Below are positions 34,501-49,500 of a stretch of 64,000 nt of DNA, in pieces. Below the pieces are notes generated by a model that saw nothing but the letters and a program-made list of their open reading frames with translations, made no database searches and was not told the origin of the DNA. The number at the start of each line of letters is the position of its first letter. The first letter of the stretch is position 1. The DNA is taken from positions 76,737,987 to 76,801,986 of the forward strand of contig NC_090942.1 of the NCBI RefSeq assembly GCF_040807025.1, given 5' to 3'. This DNA is from Struthio camelus (lineage: Eukaryota; Chordata; Aves; Struthioniformes; Struthionidae). Made by a program: the position numbers and the translations under genes.

Positions 34501-37500
34501 CACTGGATGAGAAAGTGAGCTCCCCTATTCTCTGCACCATTTCTGGTCGTATAAAGAAGGCCCCTACATTTAGGACGTGCCGGCTGGGAAATACCAGGCC
34601 AGCACAGAAGGAGCTACGCAAAGAGCCACTTTCCACAGTATTGCTCTTTCTTCAACGCCAGGCACCCTTCAGGCTCGCAACCAGCCTAGAAGGTGGAAAG
34701 TAGAAACTCATCTAAGCGGCTTTGTCACGAGCGCATCTCTCAGCTCCCCTTCCAGAGAAACCAGGGGACCTGCAGGTGCCCGAGAAGGGCAGCTAGCAGC
34801 AGGCTCCATGAGAGCAGGGCACAACTCCTGCGTGTGGTGTGGAGGCAGCCTCCGTTTGTATGCCACTCCAGCACTGCTGAGCTCCTCCTCCCCTCGAAGC
34901 TACCTTTGCTCCTCGTCTCCTCCTTTCCCCGGGGCAGGGGTTCATTTCTCCGCTGTTGACTGCTTCTGCCGTTCCAATTGCTCTGTGTCACCTTATCTCC
35001 ATTGTAACCCTGAGAATTGGTATTCGCCCTATACCTATCTTCAAGAATCCTCAAACTTCCATCTGAGCCTATGATTGGTTCCTAATGCTTTTGCCTTCAA
35101 AATATATGTATAATTACAGATTTTTGCAAAGTGCGAGTTTGTTTTTGCACGTGCCTATGTTTTTATGTTGTTACTGGATACAGGACATGCTTTAGGAAAA
35201 ATGCTTCAGATTATTCATTTAGAAAAATTAAATTATTTCTGATATAATCCCTGGATCATGTGCATAAAGAAACAACATCTGGTACAGAGATTAGAAAATA
35301 AATGTTCTTGGCTTTTTTTTCTTTTGTTAAACAGATGTTGTTGATACAAAACACAGAACTGTAAATCACAGCCTGCATGTGGACACAGACTGTCACTACT
35401 GAGCAGAAATTTACTGTGGCTAGATAGAGATTTGAAACAGCAATGAATCACTGGCTTACTAACTTTATTCACGTGGATATGGTTTCAATATTCTGACATT
35501 AAGTGCACATGTCCTTAAAAAAAAAAGAACCTTTTAACGGCAGCATGGGGAGGCTCTGTTTTAATTCCAGCTGTCTCAGAGGGGGCAGAATGGCATAACA
35601 CCATGGCAGTCTCTGCACAAAGGCACCTGGCACTTCTCGGTCCTCTCCTCCACAGCCCGGTTTTGTCCTGCCATTGAATCACACGGGCTCAGTTCCTCTA
35701 GCGCAGCAAGCGGCACCTCGCAGTGCCACAGCGGGTAGGACACTCGTGTACCAGGAGAGGGGCTGAGCCGCTCGCGCAGTCCTCCACAACCACCACCACC
35801 ATGCCTCCAGCTCCAAATTCGTTCTCCCTCTCCTTCCTCTCCTGCCCGAAACATCCTTTCAGCAAGTTCCCTGCTCATTTGCTGAACAGCCTGGCTCGTG
35901 CCTCGGCTGAATGGCTGTGTTTTCCAACGATATTTCTGCTGCCTGTTGATTACATGTAAAGTTAACAGAATTACGGTGCTTACCCAACCCTGTGCCATTC
36001 CTATTAGCACATTACCAAACTACTTGAACTATCACTCTGAAGCCCCTCTTCTTCTGTCCTTCTTTTTAATGTTGATTTTCTTGTGCAAAACATGCTAGCA
36101 GGAGAACTCTACATACTGCATTCCAAGCATAAGCCAATGGCAACAACACCATGGCAATTTAAACATATCCTACAATATCATACCACCGCTGGGGGCAGAG
36201 ATGTGTCCTGCTCTTTAGATACACTCACTCAGCTGGTGAAGACACCACAAATTTTGGCCTGTTTTGGTCAACACAAGTGCTGGTTTGATAAAGTGGATCA
36301 GGGTCTAACCCCACCGTTCACCTCCAAACCATGACTTCTATTTCGTATCTTTTATAGCACATGATTTAGCTTCATACTCATTGAAATTTGTATTTTTTTT
36401 TTTTTACGTTTAGCTTTAATTCTCTTGTCCTGTCACCTTGCATTTTGCAAGTACTGTCCATTTTCCAGCTTTAGCTTCAGTTTAGTGTAACAGAATCTTG
36501 GGGAAATGCAAAGACTCAGCTGGAGACACATTTTTCAGAGGCGTAGGACTTGACCTTGTTCTTAGCTGTACCCAGGTACAGCTGCACTGATTGCCATGCG
36601 CTTGCTCTGGTTTAGGGTACTCCCAGAGTAGACGCGTTTTGAACCCCAATCTGAACGTTCTGCTTCAGGCCCATTTCGACTCTGATGCATCTTGTGCATT
36701 ATGCAATATCAAAGGACAATTTAAATTACAACGCTTTCTTTTAAAATTAAATAGAAATATTTCCTATACTGAACAGGCTACAGAACAACAGCCCTTCTAA
36801 ACAACGATGTGATCAAGCACATACTATACACCTGCATACATGCATATACTACAGCATCAGTCAGAGGAGAGGAAAAAAAATCCAGCTTGCTCTTTGAAGT
36901 GTCTCTTGACAAACAAAACACCACCAAGCAATGACCGACCACCTTTCAGTGGCACAGGCCTCTTCGCTAGCAACATGCTCTCCAACCTGTTTCCCAGTTG
37001 ATCGCTGCGTTCAGATGCTCGCTCCTGCTTTTTGCACGTGCCTCTGCACTGGGAGCACCACCGCGTGCCTGCCCACGTGCAAAGGGCCAGCAGAGGCCCC
37101 TGGGCAGCTCCGGCTCTGCCTGGATGACAGGCAGACCCCACACGGTGCCACACGCCTCTTGGGAAGCACGGAGCACTTTCCTTCCTAGTGGCTGTGGGAA
37201 ATATGTGGAAACCAGCAAAATGGGGCCCTCGAGGTGAAACATCTATTCGCTCAGGTTCCTATCTACTGTGCACTGTGTCCAGAGGCTGCAAGCATAGATC
37301 AATAAGAGAAAAAATCCTGTTGGTACTTTCTGAACCTTTATCTGCCTGTGCAATGTTCTCATTTAGCCCTCTTGCTCGCACAGTGAGGAAAATATTGAAA
37401 CAGGTCCTCTGCACAGATCTGCTTTTTCCTTTTTCTTTGTTTTCTCAGCCTAGCATTTAAATATGGTTTGCTCTGTTCAATTAAAACGCATTTTCTCTTG

Positions 37501-40500
37501 AGAACAAGCAGATGATTGGTTTCACAAACCCAGAGTTACATTTTTCCTTCAGCAGCACCCAGCAAAATGAAAAACAGAGACAAAACATTTTAATCACATG
37601 TGTATAAAATACAGAGGGTTCATTAAATATGATTTAAAGTTGCCTGTTTGTTTTGGAGACTCTTTAAAGCTACTACTACTCCAAACTCGCAGAACTGTAA
37701 TGTGATTCCTGATCTATTGAATTTTGTAGGATGGCTGTAGTGGGTTCCATTATATATAAATTGGATGCAGCCAATTTGCAATCTCCAATATATACTTTTA
37801 TCTCAAAATGCCCTGTGAGGCAATTGTGTAAAGTATTTTATCAGGGATTGTTGTTGGTAATATTGCAAGATTTCATGATGTAAAAAATACATCAATGTCA
37901 TTTAAATTGAACAAAATGGTTCCTGGTTTTTTCTGTATAGCATTTTTTAACCATCTTCTCAACAGATTTGTTCAATAAATACTGTATGAAACAAACATTT
38001 TGCACTTTGTCCCACAGATACAATTTGCCATCCTGATTGATTTCTTTCCCTACAACTAATCTGATTTCTTTGGGCTATACATCTTCTCTTTTATTAAAGA
38101 TGATGCAATCTTAGCTTTTTATCATACGCACGTCCACCGAACTAAAAGAGTAAAGATTCCACAAACCAGCCTTGCAACCAAACAGAAAAACCTGACACAA
38201 AACTCATAAAGCGGATCCCAAAAGATAAATGGCACAATGCAACCAAGGCTATACAAATTCAGTAGCTTATCCATGCAGATAATACAGGTCTGTGGATTTT
38301 TCTGCCCACAGCAGACACAGAAAACCACCAACTTTGCCATATCAGTGTCACCTTGTAGAACCAGCTCACACTGATGTTGAACCACCACCTCTAAATCCTA
38401 CGACCTCTGAACTGTGAGAGCTCAGAACCAGACCAAAATTTTAGAGCCTTTCCCTATTTTAATTCATGGAGAATCTCATCGCAACGTTTCGAGTCCAACC
38501 AAAGTTACACTTCCGTAGTTTTAAATGGTGTTCCTGATAAGGCACTGACCTCAGACTCATTTCCCCATTCTTCTAACTCCTGTTATGTCTTCAGGCAAAT
38601 CCCTAACCCTTCTTTTCCTCAGCTCCCACAGTTATCTGCCTCATCCGTGGACACTTTTGGAGCGTCTTTCTCATTCAAGAAGCCAGAAGCTTAGTACCGC
38701 TATAACACAAAGAACAACAATTGTTTTCAAATGTTGCAATAATATTCTCAAATAGCATTGAACTGTTCTGTGTGTGTTGCTTCTCCCATAGCACAACATG
38801 GAATCAATTTAGTTTATACCCTTTGCGATCTGATCTTCTGACGGTTCCTCCGGGATTGAACTTCTTTATCAATATCCTTGACCCCAGTTAAGGTACCGTT
38901 TTTATTAGGCAAGGCCATACACTTCCAACCACCATTCCACGAGAACCAAGACACCGCTGCTGCCAGGGTTTTAAGTGCAATCCTAGGTGTCTATCCAACG
39001 TCTTGGACAGCCTTCCCACCATTTGAAATCGCAGAACAAAGGTCCGCCCACGCACAGATTCATCCTGGCCCACATGCTTCTTAACAAAAGCATAAAAGAT
39101 GGCTTTTGCAAGCTGCCTGGAAAGTTAAGGGCTCCAGCGGCTGGAAGGTGGAGGCGGGAGGGGATCCCAGCGGGGCCGGCAGCCCGCACGCTGCGGTGGT
39201 GCTCCGGCGGGAACATCTCCTCCCCGTTCGGGGCATGGGCGAGTTTCAAGGAGCACAGCCTCATGGCCAGACCCCTCCGCGAGCTCGTAAGGCCAGGAGC
39301 AAACAAACAAGCAGTAACCCAACTCAGCTCACTTATTTTCATTCGCAAGTTGAATGAATTACAAGTTGGAAGAAGAACAGGAAAGCTGTGACAACGCTGT
39401 ATTATCAAGGCAGAACCCGCCTCCGTAGCAAAACCAGTCTTTGAAGCCAAAAAGTTGCTCAACAGACAGGTGGCCAAGTCTTTCAAAGGCAGAGGAAATC
39501 AAGCTAAGCTTACGACTGAGCCACAATACCACAGGGTCCAAAAAGACTAGCGCTGGGTATTACCAAACCACTGCTTCCAGACCTCAGGGGAGAAAACAAA
39601 TCTCAGGATGAATACACTTTGGGGGTGCTTTAGGCTCCACTCTGCAACCTGGAGTTACATCGCAGCTTTTTGTTCAGAAGCATTTTTAAAGGAGAGGGGG
39701 AAAAAATGGGGGGGGGCAGGTTTGTGTTGGTGCTGGGGCCTGTCCTGTTAGGTACGAGCGAGACCACGCTGGGCCGAGCACAGAGGCAGCAGGGACGCGG
39801 GCACTGCGCGGTGGCACGGCCATTCCCTCTCTGCGTTTGGGGGGGAGGAGGCTATCACCATTTCCTCTCCACCCCCAGCAAATCTGCCCGTGCTGCAACA
39901 CCAGTGGTGGATACTGATCTTCCTCCCACTCCAGTTACTGGCATCGTTTCTAAGGGGCACAGGGTCAAATCCTTGGTTTGCAGTTGAGGCAGCAACAAGA
40001 TAGTTTCGCCTGTCTGGAAAGAACATGTATAAACTTTAAGCCACTAAAGCATCAGGCTTTTCAAAGGGGGTCTCAAGTAAAGCCCCTATTCCCCTTCATT
40101 TTCCCATACCTGAGGTATCACCTAGCCAAGCAGTTATTCATGGGACCGTGAAAGATGTTATTCACAGCTGCCTGAAGAGTTCATTTCTGCAAGATGCTGA
40201 ACCCTTGAAGTAGGAAAGGAAGTGCTCAGCTCTCCTGTGGAACAGGAGCTTTGTAGAGAGATGCAAAATCCTCACGTGCTGCTAACTCTTCATGTTTTCA
40301 GCAGCACACAAACGGGCAGGAAATCAGCTAATTAGGCACGTTACTGTAATTGCTAATTTTATGAAGTGGAGAGGGAGGTGCTTAGCACTTTTATAGGATA
40401 ATAATGCAGAAGCAAAATTGTATGGAGAAGCAAAAATAATAATGGACTACCTACAGAAATGAGCACTATTTTCTAACAACAGGAAAAGCAACAACAGAAA

Positions 40501-43500
40501 ACACAATCCAACGTCTAGCAATCCCCAGTCTATTCTGTAGACGTAAAACTGGATAACAGTCAGCTACATGAGGGGACAGGGGCAGAAGCACTGATTGAAC
40601 CTGTGCTAAGCACAATTCCTGCTCTACTGAGTGACTCTGATATCCTCTGTGAATTTTAGACAGGCCTTGATGCAAACCAAGTCCTGAGAAAAAAGACTTT
40701 TTTCTCTGGGACTCGGCCCACCTAAGCCAAAGCCCTGAACTTCCCGGAGGGCCTGGACCCAGACCCATTTGGAATGACACCGCGTGCTGCATGCTCACTC
40801 ACTCACTCGTCTATTTTGAGCATAACAAAAAATGGGAGTAGTAAATCAGCTATTTAGGCATATTTCTTTAATTGCTTGTTTTATGAAAACCCAACTGCAG
40901 ACAAAACCAACATTGTACTTCCTAGGAAATTAGCTTGTCAGTGAGACCTCAGATCTTATTTAGCACCCAGCTTTTGTGCTATTAGTCTAATTGCCATAGT
41001 AAGTAATTACTCATAATGTGACATGCATCGGATCAGTCTTTTAAAAGTAATTAAGCAAAAAGTTGCACAGCTTAATGATATGTACATACATCTCACTCTT
41101 ACAAGTTTTGTTTTGATAACATCTGCTATTTTTTGGAAGAAGGCCAGTTTTTATAAGTAAAAGGAATCAGCCATAACAATGGGAGCATTATTAGCTTCCC
41201 AAAAGTCATAAACTCTATGCCCCACTCCAACACAGCATTTGGGTGCACAGGTCCTCTAAGTTTTTTTAAAGCCTCTGAGTTGCCAGACCAGAAACTCAGT
41301 GTTGAACTAGAATTTATGATAATGAAGATGCCTTAAAAAATATAGTTTATTTGTAGTAAGCCCGTTTAAGAAATGCAGCTCTCAATTCCTGGCAGATTTA
41401 GCTGCAGCGGTTGAAGGGGTCACCACTATCAGCTTGTGTGCGCTTTCCCCTTACTGATTGTTATCCTACCTATAAAAAGGCAGCAGAATCAGTGGTGTCC
41501 TCTCCTCAACCAGTGCAGTTCACAGACTGGCACGACTTAAATGGCCATCAATTTTCACATTAATACTCTGGGCTGTGAACTGCAGCAGCTCGGGAGCAAA
41601 CCAGCCCATTGCCTGTCCTGCCCCCTCTGCTACTGTGGTACTAAATTGCAGCAGAAGGGTACGGTGGACAGCTGGGGAAGGAAACTTCTTAAATTGTCTA
41701 GCATAAATCATCAGAGTGCATCTGAAAAACTACTCAGAGTATCTTCCTGACATCCAAAGGGTCCCCTCTGCAGCATTAATGTTACCTTGGATTAACGTTT
41801 CTCCGTTTTAGGTCATTTTTAGATTCTGCTTGTACCATGTTTAGCAATTCTTGGCTGCAATAAGAATATCTATAAACTAGAGATAAAAATTAGCAGGGAA
41901 AACTTTCACTTCCAAAATCTGAAAAGATGACAGAGAACAGAACAGAAAAATCCTGGATGTCAGAACTTTTTTTCTTCTCCAAAGAAGCTATATTTTAAGA
42001 CCTGAGGTCAACAGCCCTTTTAGTAGATATTATTTTATTGCAGTCTTTGAAAAAATTTGACAGTAGTAAAGAACAGCTTGTTCTCCAAGCCCTGTTCCTC
42101 CTTGCCTGCCTGCTGTCACAATACTCTTCTTTCCCCACGGCACTTTTCACTGCCTTCACCTCACCTGTTCGTATTTCCTTTGGCTCTACAGCTGGGCTTT
42201 GCTCAAGGGAGGCCACTGAACATGTCCAATATCAGCCCGGGGGGGGCACACCAAGATTCAGCATCAGTGACCTGACTTTCCGTTCAGTAGATAACCCTGG
42301 AGCAACTTCTCACGGCGTCGCAGTGTGAAAGGAAAGGGAGGCACGAGGGGAACTCTGTGGGCTCTGCTGGGCTCGCAGCTCTGGTTTTGCAGTTTGGGCA
42401 GCTTGCTGCTTCTGCTGAGGATGGCTAAAATTAAAAAAATCCCTTTGCAGGCACCACGCAAGGTGGCCAAGGACTATCCTCAAGGACCTTCGGCTCTAAA
42501 GGGGAGTTTGTCCCCCTCTCGCAGGAGCCCCGATGCTGGGGGGTCAGAGCCACCCATGAGCCCTGCAGAGCAGCTCCGGCCGGGCCCCTGCAGGACGGCC
42601 TCGGAGAGGTGCCGCCGGCAGCGATAGCCCACAGCCTGCCTTCACCAGGGGGAGCACGGCAGTACGCCCGGCCCAGGCAAGCAGGGCATCCCGAGAAGGG
42701 GCTTGTGGTGCCCAGCACATGGTATGGGCAAAGTGACAACTACTGTGAAGCTCATTTGGCATTATTGCCCCCCGTCGCTTTGGGATTTAACATGACTTTG
42801 CACTTCTGCGTTGCTAATTGGAAAAGACTGAGACTAGAGGTTGAAAGAAAAGATACGAGCGGCACCAGCGTGTGGGAGCGCTCTGTTCAGACCAATTTTT
42901 AAAGAAGAGCTATTCTTTAAAAAAAATCAGAATTTTTTCAAAACGGAGATTTTTCCTCATGACATGGAAATGGTAAAGACATTTTTCCAGGTCATTTAAT
43001 AGTTTAAAAAAAAAAAAAAAGAAAAGAAGCTAAAACTTTCAGAGAGAAACTTCTAAATGTTTGAAATGAGATAGCTATAATAAAATATTTTTTCATTTTA
43101 CCTATGACAGGCCAATGCTGTGACACATAAGTGCCTTTAAAAGACCTGAATAAGTAAAGAAAATCGCTGTTCAGAATTGAAGGCTGATGCTGCTCAACCT
43201 GTCTCTTCTACCTAATCCTTATAAAGTGGATGGAAATTTTGCTTTCGATTTCAGTGGAAGTAGTGGGATCTCCAGTAGCCCGAAGACAGACTCAGGATTA
43301 GGGATCTGCCATTCAGGGAAGACAAGTTCACAGATGAAACAAGATGTAAAGGAATACTTTTAAGATACCTTCAGAGTATAAAAGGCTCAAGGTCCCACTG
43401 ACCTTAATGGCAGCAGGACAGAACCTTGATTTTCCTCCTGAAGACTGCCTTGCTTTAAGGAGGTGGCCTCTCAACACACCCCACTATCCTTTACTCGTAT

Positions 43501-46500
43501 GAACACAGGCTGGTTTTAGAACCCTTTTCAGCTGATTGAGGAGTTATGTAATTGCACCAATTACATCCAATTACATAATTAGAGTAAATAAGTAATAATA
43601 TAATTAGGTGCTGTAATTATGTAGTTATGACAGGTAGCACTAATGCTGGCAAAATCCATTATGAAACTTGCTAAGAACTGTGGACAGAGCATGCGAGAAC
43701 AAAAACTTTTAGGGCTTTGTTTGCTAAAGTCTGTCATTCTTCCAGTGGGCAAAATAATTAATATAATTACTATCCCTATATCCTTTTATTTTTGCAAATG
43801 AATGGAGGCACAAAGCAGAGATTGTCTAATTCATGTCTCCCTGATTTGCTGCAAAAAATTCAGTAATTAATCATCTACGTTTTTTCGTTCCTTTTATCTA
43901 TTTGCAGCTACTAAAGCTGAGGTGAAATCTGCATGTATAAATTGCGTCTCTGAAAAGAGGAGTCTAAAAATTTGGACAATAACCTTCACTGTTCCAGTTA
44001 TCACATTAAACTGTCTCCTCTGACAAATGGACAGAAGGAACGTTCAAAGATTGCTGTATCAATGTAATACAAGTTATGTGCATCTCTGCATGTTTGCTAG
44101 TGATGGTATTTCTGGTCGAATGGGTCAGATGAGAAATTTGTCCTGCAAGAATGAAAATTCAATAGGGGCATCATTTATGTAATTTCTCATTATGTAATTT
44201 CTCAGTGCAAATGCAAGGCAGGTAGCCAGCTTTTCAAAGTTTCAGTCTTTTGGGATATAGTACAATACCTGTCTGATATCAGCAAAGAGGCCAGGATAAC
44301 AAACAAATAATAAAACCTACTGCCCCGATTTAATATTCATTAATATTTCACCCAAGAACCGATATATAACAGTGTGCAAGAAGAATGGACATCACCAGAA
44401 GATCTGAAGTGCTTTACTCCTACTAAGATCTCCATATAGCATCTCAGAAAAGCTGGAAGTGTACAAACAGTGTGTTGTTTTACAATGTGTTTTATGTATG
44501 ATACCTTTTTCTTAAAAAAAAAAAAAAGGGTACTTTGCTTTAAGAAAGCTGGATACTTCCGATTACGTCAATCACCGCTCAGGCAGAGCACGATGCTAAG
44601 CACTGAAACAAATGCAGAGCTGCTGGGAAAATCACATGGGAACATTAGAAGTCTGCAGCCTCTATCTGCAGTCCAGAGGAAGAAGGTAAAAAAAGCACCC
44701 TGCCCCAAGGTGTTTAGAGGCTGGAGCAGGCAAGCTAATAGAGATGCCTTGAAACAAGCCACCCCTGGATCAGAAATATAAGTGAACTTGGAAACCTGCA
44801 CAAGGATTGCTTTGGTGTAAGGGGAGCGTAAAAGATCACCTGCAAGTTTCTTGCCTCCTCCCCTCTTGAACTGGAAAACAGAGAAAGAGAATTTGGATGA
44901 GAAAACAATTCCTGTTGTGTTTGACACCTAGCCTTTCAAATAATATTCCAAAGTAAGAAAACCAGTTTTCCTTTTTTTCACTAGTGCTATCGCCAAACCC
45001 CCACAGCACATGCTTCATCATTTGCTGGACAAATGATACAGATGGAAGAGCCTGAGTCCTGTCACAGATCATCACATTTTGGGGTCATGGTGGGTCTGGG
45101 CTAATGGAGAAAAGAGATAATACCAGAAATTGTAAGCATTTTCCTCAGTGCTTAGTTAATACTGCTAACTACTCCTATGTTCTGCTTTGCAATACTTTGC
45201 AGTACTAGGTAAGTACAAATAATAACTGGTTCCTAATTACGGAAGCAGGGTTAGGAAGGGAGGAAGATACGTTTAAGTGGAGCTAAACTCCACTTCCTGT
45301 TAATGAACTTACTGCAGGATACTCCAAAATTTTGACCTACGTGTTTTTAAGGATGGGCCTGAGCCTTGGAGATTGGATTTGCGTAGAAATCCTCTCAAAG
45401 TATTCTGGTTGTAAAAACACAGAATTTTCGTTTGATCCATTAAAGCAAAAGAAATAGCCATAAAATGAAAATCTAATTATAATAAAGACTAGTAGAGCTA
45501 AGAGAGCCTTTCCAGGAGTGTGATTCATAGAGCTTTCTCAGCCTTATTCTGTGCTATCTTAAATATAAAATGACATTCTTGTTTCCTTAGAAAAGGCTCT
45601 CAAACCGCCCTCTTCTTCCAATTAGTACATTTTATAAACGAGACCAAAATTTTGTTGTCATACTTTATCAAAACAATAGCTACCCTTCTATCTTTAACCA
45701 TTTCCAATTTATCAATCACCCATAGATCTTGCTGGCACGTTCTCCTATAAATTCTGACATTTCCTCATTTACCTTCCACTGCCTTTAGTGCTAGCAACAC
45801 TGTTTCTGGCAGCATTCTGGCAACAGAACCCCATTCATAATTAGTAACTTCTCCTCTTTGCTTTTAGTTTGATGGCGATCATCTTCTGCCACTAAGGTAT
45901 CCATCGCACCCATGAAAAATGCTTCCAAACAGCAACACTGCCATCCTCCTCTTTGCCTGTGGTGCACACTTTATTAATAAACTACTGCAATCCACTGCAT
46001 TTCTTGCATCTTTTCCTACATGCTGGGCACTGTCTTAGCTGGGTTGATTCATCACAGGCAACTCTCCACGTTCTCTTCTCATCTTTGACTTTGAATGCTG
46101 CATCCCCCTCTGCATTTTGGATTCCTAGCTGAGTACCTCCCCATACACCCCCAGGCAGCTCTATTCAGTAATGAGGCAGTTCCCCTGGCAAGCTCCAGTT
46201 TCCTCAAGAAAGGTTAATTTGGAGTCTGCCTGTCTTGAACCAGACCCTAATCTCAATCTGTTCTCTTATCAGAGACTCTGTTACCTCTCCCAAAATAGCA
46301 AGAACCTTTCAGTCAGTCACAAAGTCTTAATCAGGTTCTCTCTGTGCCTATGGGGCAAAAACTATATCTCATGCTTCGCTTCTACATGGGATACAGTACA
46401 GCTCCTCTACTTGTAATATAATTTCATAATTGCCATCCTGTGTTTGAAACACAAATAAACACATAAACTGCCTCAGCACCTGCTGCTGACAGCTCTAAAA

Positions 46501-49500
46501 CTACCTCTGAGTGTTTTCCTCTTCACTCTTCTTTTGGTCATTGAGCAAAGCTGTACCTCTACATCTCTTCCAGTTGAACACCGCACCTACTCCATACTAG
46601 ACTACTACTAGACTATACTTCTAGTCAGATTTTTTTTCCATTTCTTGATATTCCATGTACCACGTGGTATCTAGTAATCTCTCTGGCTCCAAGAGAAAAA
46701 GTCCTTATTCACTTAAGCATTTCAAATTGCTTCTGCTTCACACAATTGGTACTTCTGCAGCGCACCTTTCCTAGATTTTGTACTGGGAAATTTAAACTAC
46801 ACAAAGATACAGCTACTAATCCCACACCAACCACCTGCAGTTTGTTCAAACATTTGTTTCTCTTTTTTTCGCTCCTCCGCTCCCTTTTCCATTCCATGTA
46901 AACTTTACATTCCACTTCTAGGTCCATACATACATCTCCCACCATCCTGAACCAATGTTTGCTTTCTAACACCCCCAACGGGAAAAAATAAACCCTGCTT
47001 CAGAAAGGAACAATAATTCCAAAATCTCGACCCTTATTAACTGCCTAAGCTACCAGCATTCGGCCACAGAGGAGCAGGAGCTTTAAGAAAACAGTCCAGC
47101 ACTTGAGGTCACACATGTTTTGGTGCTTTTTCGTTAATAGTTAGAAATTCAAACTGGAGTTACCAACACTGGCATACAATACATTAGTGAATTACATCAG
47201 AAAATTCCAACCATTCATGCCACAGGATGAATACACTTACTAAGAATATTAACACACCCCTTGAAATAATCATTAATACTTAACATGCCTACTGTCATAG
47301 TTAAAACCAAACAAATATTACAGGGAGAGGAAGAAGAGAGTTAAGAAGGAACAGACAAAGGAGAAAAGCCCTAGAGTCTAGGGACATTGCCACTTCCATG
47401 TATTAAAGAGTATTTCTGAGATAAGCTAGAAATATTTTCCTGCATTAGAGGAAACTTGCCACTATGTCTGAATAATTTCTTGTAAGGGAAGAACGGATAC
47501 AAGTTTTTGGTTTTAGTTTTTGTATCTCTCCCATCCTGCTGCAGAAGTGTAGATCCACGACTGCTTAACAGCAGAACTAGACCAAGCTTGGCAATGAGAC
47601 TGACAATTCAAAATCTCCAGGGGCACAGGCGACTCCTCTGCACCCAAGTACTGCATTCCCATGTCCTGCCACATCACTCTTCCATATAGCAGTAATAGTA
47701 CTTACAAAAGCTCCATTTCACCAGGGCATTCAAGCATGTGCTCCTGTCCAAACACAAGCAACTAATGTGAATTCTTCAAGGTAAGCTCTACAAAGCCTGT
47801 GCAGTGGGAGTCATCTCATCTAGCTTTAGCCAACTTCCAATTAGGCGTCTTGCCTAAACTAATCATTTAGGTTCTCAAAGGAGCGAGAAAGGCAATGCCC
47901 AGCTATCCTAGAAACCATTCTCAAGACAAGATAAATCACCCAACTATCTGCACCAACAGGGAAGGGAGCTAGGATCTATTTAAACGAGGGGCCTAACTTT
48001 AGACAGCTAAAGTTAAAGGAGAAGAATCCTCCTCTTGCCCAGGCTGAGGACTAAAAAGGCACCAGTGACTCTGGGCACTATAATCAAAGATCTGATGAAG
48101 GATAACAGAGCAGAAACTCTGCATAAGAAATGTGGTCCCAGAAATCCATAAACAACAAAGTCTGATGTGCTTTTGACTACATCCTCCTCTGGCAGTCACA
48201 CATATGCCAGCTCTGCAACCACAGACCCTGGCACAGGCCCTTAGCAGTGCCGTACCTGCCAGGAAATCCAGGGGAAGAAAATGCTGCCCCAGAATATCGC
48301 AACAGGTAGGAAGAGCAAATCCCTTGAACACTGCTCTTTGTGGGACTCAAAAATGAACCCCAACACAGGGTAGCATTGATAACCCATCCCTCTCTCTCAC
48401 TGGAATGAACCGTCTTAGATAGCAGGCTGGAACTGAGATGGAATTGAACATCTCTCTGCCCCAGTGTCATCAGATTTCTCTCTTGGATTACAAGTCATAC
48501 TCTCACTGCCTCATGATGCAGTTTCTGTAGCTCTTCAAATCCCTGCAGCAGCTCTTCGTGGTCTTTTCAATAGTTTGCTCAGAGCAGTAGTAGGAGAAAG
48601 CGCTAGCCCTCAACACTGACCCTGTGTTTCACTGTTCAGCAGGAGTTATTATTTTTCTGGACAGCAGCCCAGAGATACTGGACAAAGCAGCAGCAGTAGC
48701 AGATGTTATGATGCATGCTCTTCTGACTCTGGTTTGGCTAATGAGGCAGAGGAACCCACAGAGCATGAGAGCACGAAAGCCAAAGTAGAGACTGTGGTCT
48801 GTGCCTTCATCTTTTTCATTATGTCTAAGACTAGGGCTTTGCTGCAGACTGTCTAAGACACGTGAAAAGATCTTTAAAAATACAGATCGATGCCTCCTAT
48901 TGTTAAGAGAGAGAGAAAAAGAAAGATATTCTTTGCTCTAGCTGCAAGAAACATCTCTCAGTTGCATAAAGCACATGCCCAAATTGACTTACCACAATCA
49001 TTTGTGCCACATAGCTCTCAGGACCAGTGTATTCAGTTGGATCTTTAACTTTGACAAGAACTATAAAGTACAAATAATGCCACATGTTGTGTTCTGACTT
49101 TATATGCTCTTCAAATGAAACTGTCTTGTTATCAAATTTGTCTCTCTCCAGTCCTGCAAAAGACATGAACATAATGCAAAAAAAAAAGCTTAAACATAAA
49201 AATACCCAAATCTGTTAAATATGTTAGAGAAAGGAACCTAATTTAATTTAAAGGACCATAAATTTGAAGGATCTTAATTTAAAAGCTATAACCACATGCA
49301 GTAACTGTCAGGCAAGAAATTCCAGGCCAGAAGGCATTCCTGACAGAATTCTTTCAGCGCAGTGTTTATTCTCTTTTGTGATATTTCCTCTTAATAACAA
49401 TAACAATATAATAAATATGTTACAGTTTTACAGTGCGTTCTATGCTGAAGGCTATAAAGCGCTTTACAAGCTTTGGCTCTGATTCTTTCAAAATGTATAC

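Larger units (their letters stand above)
26929..48992 (-). other. ITPR2: ITPR2 large intron (22 kb)
   Basis: Donor GTAAGT at 48992 and acceptor CTAACACAG before 26928. Both flanking exons are phase 0 here. The intron holds a CpG island (31.1-32.3 kb), a 24-base C run, a 27-bp tandem duplication, MIR and palindromic repeat remnants, and a 45-bp diverged direct repeat (40321/40843). GC-rich patches lie at about 39120-39290 and 42300-42720. AT-rich stretches such as 40800-41200 and 43540-43800 look like possible conserved noncoding DNA. No ITPR2 exon is missing between the flanking exons, since the protein joins QMIV to EKNLDW. Confidence 0.85.
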
